The translations under genes were made by a program, and so were the position numbers. A stretch of 17,116 bases of DNA from an uncultured Flavobacteriales bacterium (lineage in GTDB: Bacteria; Bacteroidota; Bacteroidia; Flavobacteriales_D; Crocinitomicaceae), in NCBI GenBank assembly GCA_905479845.1, contig CAJQOB010000231.1, positions 1 to 17,116 of the forward strand, given 5' to 3'. This document shows positions 7,521 to 15,383 of this stretch, one piece after another. The notes beneath the pieces were generated by a model that had not been told where the DNA came from, did not search any database, and saw nothing but the letters and a program-made list of their open reading frames with translations. Each line of letters opens with the position of its first letter. Position 1 is the first letter of the stretch.

Positions 7521-8173
7521 CTATTCTAACAGCTTCTCAAATGTAAACACGTCTAACTTACCATCAGGATAGAGCTTCTGCTCCTGCTCGAAAGTAAGAA
7601 TCGCCTTGGCGGTCATTTCTTTGAATACACCATCAACAATAACATCTTGTCCTTTCGACTTCAATAGCTTTTGAATTTCAAATACCAAAGGTCCATTATC
7701 TCCAAGTTTGACCGTATTGGAAACGTTACCAAACAATGCAAAAAGTCTTTCCTTTCGATCCTGATTCAATTTTTCCCCCTTCGTAATACCGTCATCCTGA
7801 TACGACTTGACATCGGCATTATTGACACCTTCCTTCTTGAGCCTTGCCGAGAGAAGTAATTGACCTTCGTAGTACTTCACCTTAGCCAGTTTTCTAGTGT
7901 AAGCCTTTACTGCCACTTTTGTTTCTTCATTGTCATCTTCAGGTACTCTTACATCTATGCTATTAGCACTCCACTGCGCTTTTACATGGCTGTTGATGTC
8001 TTCTATCGCCTCGTAGTAATCGAGCACGAAGGATTTATCATGATAGCCCAGGTCAATATTTTTAGCCACCTTATACTCGTAGTTTTCAAGTTTGAAACGT
8101 TTGTACTGAGAGTACTGTCCATACAAGAGAATAAGAATGATAATTCCGAAAGATAATAGCAGAGTTTTTTCAT
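7521..8173 (-). CDS. Membrane-anchored peptidoglycan-binding-domain protein, frame broken in an A-run at the start
   Basis: The C-terminal 63 residues (LGDNGPLVFEIQKLL to the end, with DGVFKEMTAKAILTFEQ) form a PG_binding_1-type domain, a three-helix module that binds cell-wall peptidoglycan. The middle is charged and partly helical, without a recognised family. The open frame can start only at TTG 8126, which would cut off the hydrophobic N-terminus. Upstream in the same frame the codons read KTLLLSFGIIILILLYGQ, an obvious signal anchor. An ATG sits at 8171-8173 but is out of frame by one base, followed by AAAAAA (8165-8170). With seven As the protein would begin MKKTLLLSFG and be 217 residues long. 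I therefore place the start at 8173 and regard the one-base loss as probable sequence error. It lies downstream of the OmpA-like gene on the same strand, consistent with a role in anchoring the envelope to the wall. Confidence 0.8.
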
Positions 8174-8191
8174 TGCGGCAATATTATATCG

Positions 8192-8199
8192 TAAAGATA
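8192..8199 (-). promoter_or_regulatory. Possible -7 box (TATCTTTA) for the peptidoglycan-binding gene
   Basis: On the minus strand TATCTTTA differs from TAnnTTTG only in the last base and lies 18 bases before the inferred ATG at 8173-8171. No -33 TTG is seen at proper spacing. This is a weak candidate for a promoter separate from the OmpA-like gene. Confidence 0.3.
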
Positions 8200-8267
8200 A
8201 GGGTTTATCAAAAATGGCAGCTAATGACTTGATTTTCTTATAGCTTTCAAATCACTTACGACTAGAA

Positions 8268-9452
8268 TCACTTCACGACAATCTCAACCCTTCTATTCGC
8301 TTGTTCCTCATAAAAGAACTTCGGCTCTTCGTAGATGGGTTTTGTATTTCCATAACCGACAGCGGTCAATCGTGATTTATCAATTCCGTTCTCAATTAAG
8401 TACTTCATTACGCGTTTCGCTCGTGCTTCGGAAACTTTCTGCGCGGCATGTGAGTTATCACCGATAGCGAAAACATGTCCCTGAATTTCCACCTCCAAAG
8501 AAGCATTTAAGGCAAGGAAATCTTTCAATCTTCGAAGCTTTGGCTCAGAGGCAGACGTAATATTACTTGTTCCAGGTACGAATTCAATCTCCTCCAATAA
8601 CATCGATTTTCCCGCTGAAATCCGTTCTAACTCCAATACAATTTCTTGATCATCAAATGAACTTACTTCCTCCACCAAATCATTAAGAAAATAGCCCTCT
8701 GCGTTACATTTGATTGTTACCTCCGAGTTTCGTTCTACGTTGAACATGAAATCAGATCCCATGTACATTCCTGCTAAAGACTTATTCCCCTCAATCGTGA
8801 TGTTCGCAATGATTGGGTCTTTTGTTTCCTTATCACGTACAACGATTTTGAATGTTGGTGCGAAATCATCATTTCTACGATCTACAATTTGAGACTCTGC
8901 CTTTGCTTGAGGTTGATTATTTCCTCCAACAATAAATCGCCACTGAAGATAAAGTTTGTCTTTCATCTCGCTCTCTGTCGCGAAAAGCAATTGGTACTTG
9001 CGACCTTCCTTCATGGAAAGCGAGTACATGACACCTGCATCAACAGAGTAGTCCAATCCCACCATGGAAGATTCTTTACCGATATACACACGTTTTATTT
9101 CGGCACTTCCTTCAGCAATTTCACCACAAATATCCTTTTGATCTTGCTCAAAAATAACCATTTGCACAAAGCCCTTTTTCTTTGAAGCTGTGAAGGTTAG
9201 ATCGCCATTTTTTGGTGCGATGTATGTTACCCAAATAAGGTTTTCAGAATTAATTTTCGACAAAGAAGGATAAGCTTCCAAAGCCTTTTCACTGGATTTC
9301 TTACCGGTAAACTGCAATTGAAAATCGCCATCCTCAAAAATATTAATCCCGCCCGTACAACTATTTAACGAGTGCGAATTTTTCACTGACTTTTGCGAAA
9401 ATGCATAGGGAGTGAGCAGAAAAAGAAAAGTAATAAATAATATCTTTGCCAT
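8268..9452 (-). CDS. OmpA-family envelope protein with regulatory-like beta domain
   Basis: This 394-residue secreted protein has a signal peptide (MAKILFITFLFLLTPYAFSQ, residues 1-20), a beta-rich N-terminal domain (about 35-175), a carboxypeptidase-regulatory-like beta sandwich (about 200-277, starting FKIVVRDKETKDPI), and a C-terminal OmpA domain (about 285-394). The OmpA domain contains EIQGHV at 322-327, SEARAKRVMKYL at 341-352, RLTAVGYGNTKPI at 361-373 and NRRVEI at 386-391. In the family this domain docks on diaminopimelate of peptidoglycan. The conserved Arg is present (R344), but the usual Asp of the GHTD motif is replaced (GHVF, 325-328), so wall binding may be altered. This architecture is common in Bacteroidota outer-membrane-associated proteins. 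It is divergent from the globin gene and upstream of the peptidoglycan-binding gene on the same strand. A 12-base palindrome (9451-9462) overlaps its start codon. Confidence 0.9.
   Translation of the reverse strand: MAKILFITFLFLLTPYAFSQKSVKNSHSLNSCTGGINIFEDGDFQLQFTGKKSSEKALEAYPSLSKINSENLIWVTYIAPKNGDLTFTASKKKGFVQMVIFEQDQKDICGEIAEGSAEIKRVYIGKESSMVGLDYSVDAGVMYSLSMKEGRKYQLLFATESEMKDKLYLQWRFIVGGNNQPQAKAESQIVDRRNDDFAPTFKIVVRDKETKDPIIANITIEGNKSLAGMYMGSDFMFNVERNSEVTIKCNAEGYFLNDLVEEVSSFDDQEIVLELERISAGKSMLLEEIEFVPGTSNITSASEPKLRRLKDFLALNASLEVEIQGHVFAIGDNSHAAQKVSEARAKRVMKYLIENGIDKSRLTAVGYGNTKPIYEEPKFFYEEQANRRVEIVVK
9441..9448 (+). promoter_or_regulatory. Candidate -7 box (TATCTTTG) for the globin gene
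   Basis: TATCTTTG fits TAnnTTTG exactly on the plus strand, inside the first codons of the divergent OmpA-like gene and 55 bases before ATG 9504. No convincing -33 element is seen, so this is a chance-level match supported only by orientation and distance. Confidence 0.35.
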
Positions 9453-9503
9453 AAAGCTTTATAAAGGTACAAAAAAGGTCCAAGGTATTAGCAAACCACC
9501 TAG

Positions 9504-9893
9504 ATGTACGATTCTGTTTTAATGCAACTTATGGAAACCCTATATTCAAAAATCGGTCCAGAATCACTAAAAAAACTCGTCGATACCTTTTACGATATCG
9601 TGTTCAATGATTCATCTATTTCTCACTTATTTACAAATGATCAGTCCACGATTCGAGACAAGCAATATCGATTTTTGACACAGTTTTTAGGAGGACCACA
9701 ACTGTACACTTCTGAATTCGGACATCCACGCATGAGAATGCGTCATGCGCCTCATGCTATCGACGAAGCGGCTCGAGTTGAATGGCTTAGATGTATGAAA
9801 TTGGCCATTTCCAAAATAGATTTTGATCCGGATTTGGCTGAAGCGCTGTACAACTGTTTTCCAAGGGTAGCTGCGCACATGCAGAATCGATAG
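9504..9893 (+). CDS. Group 2 truncated haemoglobin (TrHbO/YjbI type)
   Basis: This is a 129-residue haem protein of the 2-over-2 globin fold. It resembles the Bacillus YjbI group: LYSKIGPESLKKLVDTFY at about 13-30 with Tyr30 at the B10 position, FLTQFLGGP at 57-65, GHPRMRMRH at 73-81 with His81 as the proximal F8 ligand, and W94 at the G8 position, a hallmark of groups 2 and 3. The family binds O2 or NO and has been linked to oxidative or nitrosative stress handling; the physiological role here is not shown. The start may be ATG 9504 or the in-frame ATG at 9531, since homology becomes clear only from about residue 11. It is divergent from the OmpA-like gene with 51 bases between. No reductase or cytochrome partner is adjacent. 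Confidence 0.93.
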   Translation: MYDSVLMQLMETLYSKIGPESLKKLVDTFYDIVFNDSSISHLFTNDQSTIRDKQYRFLTQFLGGPQLYTSEFGHPRMRMRHAPHAIDEAARVEWLRCMKLAISKIDFDPDLAEALYNCFPRVAAHMQNR

Positions 9894-9944
9894 AATCGAT
9901 GTAAAAAGTCTTTCCTGATTTGGATTACAAAAACAGCCAGTACT

Positions 9945-11333
9945 TTAATCCATCTGTACGGCGATTTTTCCTAAACTATGAATTTGAATGTGCAATTGAT
10001 CTGACATCGGTTGAATCAACTCAACTGTGATCTCTTTAACTTTCCCTGTCATGTTTACACCATCGTATAATTCCATGTTCAAGTTATTGTTCAGTTCCTT
10101 TTTCAAGGTTTCCATGTACGGAGAAAGATCAATCTCAGTTTCTTTCCTTAACATATCCGTTATTTTCTTGTCAAAGAACCACTTCGCACTTTTCAATAAA
10201 ACACTTTTTGATTTGATATCAAATTGCATATCTGGGAATGATATATACTGACTATCTGCAGCAAAAATTGGCGTTCCAGTAAGATAGAATTCTCCTGTCT
10301 TCGATCCAGAAAAGTTCACTTTGATGTGCAGTTTCTTGTCACTAGCTCCGTGGATATTAATCGAGTCGAAAATCACTTGTTTTCCCTTAACATCCATTTC
10401 TGTTCCTGCAATGTTTCGTGTAAGAATCGCACTTAGCGAATCGTAGCGAGTGAAAACATCCATGTTGATATCAAATCCTTCTCGATCATGATATGTCGTA
10501 AGGTTCGGTAATTCCTTCACCTTTCTTCCGGATTTCTTCGACAAAATTTTCGGATATGCCTTCAAAACGGCATTGAAATACGCCGTATCGCCTTTGTATT
10601 TGATTTTGTCCATTGCAATATATTGCGGACGGATTTCCAGGAAACCATATCCTTCTAAATCCACTGGATCGGCAATTGCATTCCACGTAGCCTCCATTTC
10701 TGGACGTAGATCAATCGCACCAATTTCCTTATCAATGTCATCTTCCATGTCCTCCAATACAACCTTCACTTCTTTTTCTAAACGTGAGGTTGCATCATAT
10801 TCAAACACCGTAATCTTACATGGTGACAGTGCTTTGATTTCTCGAAGTTTTGTCTCCGACTTCAACTTGTAATCTTTCGCTACACCGATCTTCGTTTCAT
10901 ATCCAACATGGATTTTACGCATTGGCTCACCCACACCACAGCTGGCATAAATTCTAGATGTTAAACAGTATGGTTCGCTTGCGAATAAGTCAGTACAAGC
11001 CGCACAATAGTTCATCCAAAGTCTGTATTTCCCATCTACATCGAATCTCATTTTACTACCTTTCCCTTCAAACTTAATTGGGCTTCTGTTGAATTGGTAT
11101 TTAATACTCACACCCGAACACTGAGACTCTTCACCACTAAACGTTCGATCAATGCTTTTGTCCGTTTCGTCAAAGTAGGGTTTGAGATTAATTTTAATCG
11201 GAATCTTGATGTAAGATGGCTTCGCTTTAGGAATTTCGTAATCTTCCTGAATGCTAATTTCAGGGGCTTCTGGTTTGATTGTTCCACAACTCACTAATAA
11301 GAGTGTCGCGAAAATGAACAGGGTGAATTTCAT
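9945..11333 (-). CDS. DUF4403 family lipoprotein
   Basis: This is a 462-residue lipoprotein. I chose ATG 11331-11333 because it begins MKFTLFIFATLLLVSC, a clean lipoprotein signal with Cys16; an in-frame upstream TTG at 11390 would bury this signal behind 19 residues. The body is beta-rich with two similar-looking halves and fits the DUF4403 family, whose function is unknown. Landmarks include AIDLRPEMEATWNAIADPVDL near the middle (seen as short motifs) and LSPYMETLKKELNNNL near the C-terminus. Beyond the lipid-carrying Cys16 there are six cysteines, all between residues 72 and 172 (72, 110, 113, 123, 132, 172), in the segment LWMNYCAACTDLF...YCLTSRIYASCG; disulfides or a metal site are possible. 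It follows the small secreted protein gene by 57 bases and is probably co-transcribed. It is convergent with the globin gene and no clear terminator is seen between them. Confidence 0.82.
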   Translation of the reverse strand: MKFTLFIFATLLLVSCGTIKPEAPEISIQEDYEIPKAKPSYIKIPIKINLKPYFDETDKSIDRTFSGEESQCSGVSIKYQFNRSPIKFEGKGSKMRFDVDGKYRLWMNYCAACTDLFASEPYCLTSRIYASCGVGEPMRKIHVGYETKIGVAKDYKLKSETKLREIKALSPCKITVFEYDATSRLEKEVKVVLEDMEDDIDKEIGAIDLRPEMEATWNAIADPVDLEGYGFLEIRPQYIAMDKIKYKGDTAYFNAVLKAYPKILSKKSGRKVKELPNLTTYHDREGFDINMDVFTRYDSLSAILTRNIAGTEMDVKGKQVIFDSINIHGASDKKLHIKVNFSGSKTGEFYLTGTPIFAADSQYISFPDMQFDIKSKSVLLKSAKWFFDKKITDMLRKETEIDLSPYMETLKKELNNNLNMELYDGVNMTGKVKEITVELIQPMSDQLHIQIHSLGKIAVQMD

Positions 11334-11390
11334 AGGTTTCTTTGGTGATATGGAATGATGATATAAGTTCAATCTTGTGTTTTGGTACAA

Positions 11391-11933
11391 TTAATTTGTA
11401 GAAATTCTTTTAAAAACAATCGTTTGATGAAGCCCTGGTTTGTAGCTCGTTACTTCAAAAACTTCTTCAGGCTTTTCTGCTTCATTCTTTGTGATTGTCC
11501 CTTCCTTCATTTTCGATGAGAAAAGATCAAATTGAAGCTTGTCTCCTGACTTTCTCAAACTCGTCGAATAAATATTATCCATTACTTCAAACATGCTGTA
11601 GAAGCAGTTATTCATCAGACTCATTTCAATGATGATTCCATCTTTTTCATCCAACAGGAAATCTATTTTGCTGTCTCCAACGCGTGTCAATTGATAATCC
11701 TTTACGATCTCTCCAAACTTGTCGCTGTGATACGTCATTCTGTAGGTCCATGTTGAATCGGCCTCAAGTGGTGTCAATTCAAAACTCACTTTTACCGTGT
11801 CATTTGAACGAGTAGTATTCCCAACGATCATTTCTCCTTCGTAGGCTCCTTCCCATTCAGAAAGCACAGATTGAGCGTGCACGGACACAATTGCTGTCAA
11901 ACTAAAAACAAAAAGGAAAAGGGACTTCTTCAT
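11391..11933 (-). CDS. Small secreted protein of unknown function
   Basis: This 180-residue protein has a classical signal peptide, MKKSLFLFVFSLTAIVSVHAQ, with a likely cut after VHA (residue 20). The mature part begins SVLSEWEGAYEGEMIVG and is a run of short amphipathic strands (VKVSFELTPL, WTYRMTYHS, KIDFLLDEKDGIIIEMSL), the pattern of a small beta-barrel or lipocalin-like fold, but I cannot name a family. There is one cysteine after the signal (near residue 110). The gene starts 25 bases after the icd terminator hairpin and lies upstream of the DUF4403 lipoprotein on the same strand, so both may form an envelope operon. Function is unknown. Confidence 0.75.
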   Translation of the reverse strand: MKKSLFLFVFSLTAIVSVHAQSVLSEWEGAYEGEMIVGNTTRSNDTVKVSFELTPLEADSTWTYRMTYHSDKFGEIVKDYQLTRVGDSKIDFLLDEKDGIIIEMSLMNNCFYSMFEVMDNIYSTSLRKSGDKLQFDLFSSKMKEGTITKNEAEKPEEVFEVTSYKPGLHQTIVFKRISTN

Positions 11934-11946
11934 CCGATGATTTTCT

Positions 11947-11954
11947 TAAAAATA
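11947..11954 (-). promoter_or_regulatory. Weak -7 box (TATTTTTA) after the icd terminator
   Basis: On the minus strand TATTTTTA matches TAnnTTTG except for the last base and lies 13 bases before the start of the secreted protein gene (11933). It overlaps the T-rich tail of the icd terminator, so the match may be accidental. Confidence 0.25.
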
Positions 11955-11999
11955 GAAAAACGCCCCGACATTCATCAGTTGATGTTGTGTCGAGGCGTT
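11949..11999 (-). terminator. Intrinsic terminator after icd
   Basis: Read on the minus strand: AACGCC, an A-C mismatch and CGACA pair with TGTCG and GGCGTT (arms 11988-11999 and 11959-11970). The inner loop can form a further 5-bp helix (CATCA/TGATG). A T-rich tail follows (TTTTTCTATTTTT including the end of the stem). It lies 18 bases after the icd stop. The plus-strand side has only a short T stretch, so it acts mainly for icd. Confidence 0.88.
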
Positions 12000-12017
12000 A
12001 AAATTTGTTTATTCTAC

Positions 12018-14243
12018 TTAGGCTAAAACGCTCAACAAGTTGTTGAATGTTTCACTTGGTCGCATTGCTTCCGACGCTTTGTTTGCGCTTGGGAAGTAAT
12101 ACCCGTCGATGTCCATTGCTTCTCCTTGAACTTCGTTCAATTCGTTCATGATTTTCGATTCGTTTCCTGCCATATCAGCTGCTAATCCTGAAAATTGTGC
12201 TTTCAAATCAGCGTCTTTATCTTGCGCCGCAAGAGCTTCTGCCCAGTACATTGCAAGGTAGAAGTGACTTCCACGGTTATCAATTTCATTCACTTTACGT
12301 GATGGACCTTTTCTGTTTACCAATAATTTTCCTGTTGCAATGTCAAGGGTATCTGCCAAGACTTGCGCTTTAGGATTGTCAAATTTCTCAGCCAAGTGTT
12401 CCAAAGAAACTGCCAATGCTAAGAACTCACCCAATGAATCCCAACGTAAGTGGTTTTCTTGGTTGAATAGTTGAACGTGCTTCGGTGCAGATCCTCCTGC
12501 TCCAGTTTCGAACAATCCTCCTCCGTTCATCAATGGAACGATTGAAAGCATTTTCGCACTTGTTCCAAGCTCAAGGATTGGGAATAAATCTGTTAGGTAA
12601 TCACGAAGTACGTTTCCTGTTACTGAAATCGTATCTTCTCCATTTTTCAAACGGTTCAATGTGTATGTTGTTGCATCGATTTGAGACATGATCTTAATCT
12701 CCAATCCACTTGTATCATGATCTTGCAAGTAAGCATTTACTTTCTTGATCAATTGTGAATCGTGTGCACGTGTTTCATCCAACCAGAAAACTGCAGGTGT
12801 TTGTGACGCTCTTGAACGCGTAACAGCCAATTTCACCCAATCCTGAATTGGAGCGTCCTTCACTTGACACATTCTCCAGATATCTCCAGCTTCCACTGTG
12901 TGCTCCATTAACGTTGTTCCTGCTGAGTTTACCACTCGAACAGTTCCGTTAGCACTCATCTCGAATGTTTTATCATGAGATCCGTATTCCTCGGCTTTTT
13001 GTGCCATCAAACCAACGTTAGGGACAGTTCCCATTGTTGTTGGATCGAATGCTCCGTGTTCTTTACAGAAATCAATTGTTGTTTGGTATAATCCAGCGTA
13101 ACTGCTATCTGGAATTACTGCTTTCGCATCTTGTGCATTTCCTTCGCTGTTCCACATTTGACCTGAAGTACGAATCATTGCAGGCATTGAAGCATCAATA
13201 ATTACATCACTTGGTACGTGTAAGTTTGTGATTCCTTTATCAGAATTCACCATTGCAACTGAAGGTCCATTCGCGTATGCTGAAGCAATCTCAGCTTCAA
13301 TCGCTGCTTTTTGATCAGCAGGAAGTTCATTTAATTTCCCAAGAAGGTTACCGAAACCATTATTTACATCAACACCGATTTCATCCAGAATCTCCGCGTT
13401 GTTATCAAATACATTTTTGAAGAAAGAACGAACGGCATGTCCAAAAATAATTGGATCTGACACTTTCATCATTGTTGCTTTCATGTGCAATGAGAACAAG
13501 ATTCCTTGATCCTTCGCTTCCTGAATTTGTGCTTCCAAGAAAGACAACAATGCTTTCTTACTCATGTAAGTCGAGTCGATGATTTCACCAGCTAACAATG
13601 CAATTCCATCTTTCAAAACTGTTACGTCTCCGTTCTCAGCAGTGAATTCAATTTTCGCCGTATCTGCATTTTCAACGGTAACTGATTTCTCATTTGATCT
13701 GAAATCTCCAGCTCCCATTGTTGCAACGTGCGATTTAGAATCTTTCGACCAAGCTCCCATGCTATGTGGATTCTGACGAGCGTATTCCTTCACCGCTTTC
13801 GGTGCACGACGATCAGAGTTTCCTTCACGAAGTACAGGATTTACCGCACTTCCTTTGATCTTATTATAACGCGCTTGAATTTCTTTGTCAGCTTCTGTTT
13901 CTGGTTCATCCGGGTAGCTTGGTACAGCATATCCATCATCTTGTAATTCTTTGATCACCGCTTTCAATTGAGGAATTGAAGCACTAATATTTGGCAATTT
14001 GATGATGTTCGCTTCTGGCGATTTTGCTAATTTTCCGAGCTCCGCTAAATCATCTGCAATTCTTTGATCTTCATTCAGAAAATCAGGGAAAGTTGCGATT
14101 ACACGACCAGCCAATGAAATATCTCTCGTTTCAACTGAAACTCCTGCTGCGTGCGTGAACGCCTCAACAACTGGTAAGAATGAGTAAGTAGCCAACGCTG
14201 GAGCCTCGTCCGTGCGTGTGTAAATGATTTTTGGTGATGCCAT
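12018..14243 (-). CDS. icd: Monomeric NADP-dependent isocitrate dehydrogenase
   Basis: This enzyme converts isocitrate to 2-oxoglutarate and CO2 with NADP+ in the TCA cycle. At 741 residues it is the monomeric type (IDH-II, about 740), unrelated in length to the 416-residue homodimeric enzyme of E. coli. The active-site residues known from the Azotobacter enzyme fall at identical numbers here: S132, N135, R139 and R145 in GSAVNPVLREGNSDRR; K255; D350; Y420; D548 and D552 in RDYLTD; and the NADP-phosphate contacts H589, R600 and R649. It should therefore be active and NADP-specific. The ATG at 14243 begins MASPKIIYTRTDEAPALATY, the standard N-terminus. It is monocistronic: a consensus promoter box lies 44 bases upstream (14287-14294) and a hairpin terminator follows (11949-11999). 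Confidence 0.98.
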   Translation of the reverse strand: MASPKIIYTRTDEAPALATYSFLPVVEAFTHAAGVSVETRDISLAGRVIATFPDFLNEDQRIADDLAELGKLAKSPEANIIKLPNISASIPQLKAVIKELQDDGYAVPSYPDEPETEADKEIQARYNKIKGSAVNPVLREGNSDRRAPKAVKEYARQNPHSMGAWSKDSKSHVATMGAGDFRSNEKSVTVENADTAKIEFTAENGDVTVLKDGIALLAGEIIDSTYMSKKALLSFLEAQIQEAKDQGILFSLHMKATMMKVSDPIIFGHAVRSFFKNVFDNNAEILDEIGVDVNNGFGNLLGKLNELPADQKAAIEAEIASAYANGPSVAMVNSDKGITNLHVPSDVIIDASMPAMIRTSGQMWNSEGNAQDAKAVIPDSSYAGLYQTTIDFCKEHGAFDPTTMGTVPNVGLMAQKAEEYGSHDKTFEMSANGTVRVVNSAGTTLMEHTVEAGDIWRMCQVKDAPIQDWVKLAVTRSRASQTPAVFWLDETRAHDSQLIKKVNAYLQDHDTSGLEIKIMSQIDATTYTLNRLKNGEDTISVTGNVLRDYLTDLFPILELGTSAKMLSIVPLMNGGGLFETGAGGSAPKHVQLFNQENHLRWDSLGEFLALAVSLEHLAEKFDNPKAQVLADTLDIATGKLLVNRKGPSRKVNEIDNRGSHFYLAMYWAEALAAQDKDADLKAQFSGLAADMAGNESKIMNELNEVQGEAMDIDGYYFPSANKASEAMRPSETFNNLLSVLA

Positions 14244-14286
14244 AATTGATTTGTTTTTTCTTGATAAAGCCGATTTCTCAGGGTCA

Positions 14287-14294
14287 CAAATTTA
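14287..14294 (-). promoter_or_regulatory. Bacteroidota -7 promoter box (TAAATTTG) for icd
   Basis: On the minus strand TAAATTTG is an exact TAnnTTTG match in the 207-base divergent gap before icd, predicting a start near 14281 and a leader of about 37 bases. The expected -33 TTG is not obvious. The rest of the gap (14295-14425) shows no gene. Confidence 0.6.
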
Positions 14295-14425
14295 CGGTTT
14301 TGTTAGAGAAAAAGGAAGCGAATTAGAGACTAAAACCATAGGAGTGAATTCCATGCAAAAAGGATATACAAGAAATCCAATAATGAAAGTTCATCACATT
14401 CATATGAGAAAGTAATGAAATAGAT

Positions 14426-14433
14426 TATCTTAG
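14426..14433 (+). promoter_or_regulatory. Possible -7 box (TATCTTAG) for the GtrB-like gene
   Basis: TATCTTAG differs from TAnnTTTG by one base and lies 17 bases before ATG 14451, the spacing seen for pyrH. No -33 TTG is visible. This is a tentative call. Confidence 0.35.
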
Positions 14434-14450
14434 CCAGAAAGAAATATTGA

Positions 14451-15380
14451 ATGATCGAAATTTCTGTAATTCTCCCAATTTTTAACGAGGCTCCTCATCT
14501 TAATGAGCTCTATACAGAATTACGCGCGCATCTCTTAGAATTAAAATCTTCGTTTGAAATTATTCTTGTTAGCGATGGGAGTACAGATGGTTCAAATGAA
14601 CTTATTAGACAAATTGCTTCTAACGACGATTCTGTGATTGGAGTTATTTTATCTCGAAACTTTGGTCACCAAGCTGCTTTAATGGCTGGGATTGAAAAAT
14701 CTCAGGGAGGATATGTCATCACCATGGATGCAGACTTTCAACATCCAGTTTCAGAAATTCATCGAATGATACAAGCAGCGAATGATGGCGTTGATATTGT
14801 CAATATGGTGCGGGTTGGAAAAGCACAGGGTGGTAGTTTTAAACAGTTGGCTTCAATTTTTTTTTACCGAACGATGAATCGAATGGGAGAAGTGAAAATT
14901 GAAGCTGCAGCAGCCGACTTCAGATTGATGAATCGTAAAGCTGTTGATGCCTTTTTGAGTTTGAAGGAGAAAGATCGGTTTACTCGAGGACTCGTTAGTT
15001 GGATCGGTTTCAATCAGATTTCTCTAGAATATATAGCGGCTCCACGAAAATCAGGAAATACGAAGTATCCATTTCGTAAAATGCTTTCTTTTGCAGGATC
15101 TGGTTTCTTCTCATTTTCATCAAAACCTTTGCGGATCGCCTTCTATTTAGGGATTTTAATTAGTCTTTTAGGGGTTATATATTCGATATATGCGATCACT
15201 CAATATTTCCTTGGAAACACCATCCCGGGATGGACTTCTCTGATGATAGTCATGTTACTTTTAGGAGGAATACAACTTTTGAGTCTTGGAATTATTGGAG
15301 AATACATAGCACGTATTTTTAATGAAGTAAAGAATAGGCCCGTTTATCACGTACAAGATGAATATCAAAAAGATTCTTAA
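14451..15380 (+). CDS. GtrB/DPM1-like polyprenyl-phosphate glycosyltransferase (GT2)
   Basis: This 309-residue membrane enzyme is predicted to move a sugar from a nucleotide donor onto undecaprenyl phosphate at the cytoplasmic face. The GT2 domain starts ISVILPIFNEAPHLNELY (4-21), has SDGSTDGS at 41-48, LSRNFGHQAALMAGI at 67-81, the metal-binding DADFQHP at 93-99, ADFRLMNRKAV at 155-165, and KSGNTKYPFRKM at 200-211, the amphipathic helix region of GtrB and DPM1-like proteins. Two membrane helices follow (about 227-250 and 262-284), then GEYIARIF at 283-290 and a short tail, exactly the GtrB layout. The product Und-P-sugar is normally used by a GT-C membrane glycosyltransferase on the outer face. 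The convergent neighbour, only 3 bases away, looks like such a protein, so a functional link is plausible. The sugar is unknown. Confidence 0.95.
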   Translation: MIEISVILPIFNEAPHLNELYTELRAHLLELKSSFEIILVSDGSTDGSNELIRQIASNDDSVIGVILSRNFGHQAALMAGIEKSQGGYVITMDADFQHPVSEIHRMIQAANDGVDIVNMVRVGKAQGGSFKQLASIFFYRTMNRMGEVKIEAAAADFRLMNRKAVDAFLSLKEKDRFTRGLVSWIGFNQISLEYIAAPRKSGNTKYPFRKMLSFAGSGFFSFSSKPLRIAFYLGILISLLGVIYSIYAITQYFLGNTIPGWTSLMIVMLLLGGIQLLSLGIIGEYIARIFNEVKNRPVYHVQDEYQKDS

Positions 15381-15383
15381 CTA

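Noticed and set aside
9451..9462. Palindrome ATAAAGCTTTAT as an operator of the OmpA-like gene
   Set aside because: A 12-base AT-rich palindrome can arise by chance and it overlaps the start codon; no regulator gene is nearby.
9887..9901. Short tandem repeat AATCGATAG-AATCGATG at the end of the globin gene
   Set aside because: Only two short copies, compatible with chance in AT-rich DNA; no mobile element or att-like context.
11334..11390. N-terminal extension of the DUF4403 protein from TTG 11390
   Set aside because: It would place 19 residues before a perfect lipoprotein signal; ATG 11333 is the natural start.
14224..14415. Small open frame in the icd/GtrB divergent gap
   Set aside because: It begins inside icd, crosses the icd promoter region and has no protein-like pattern.
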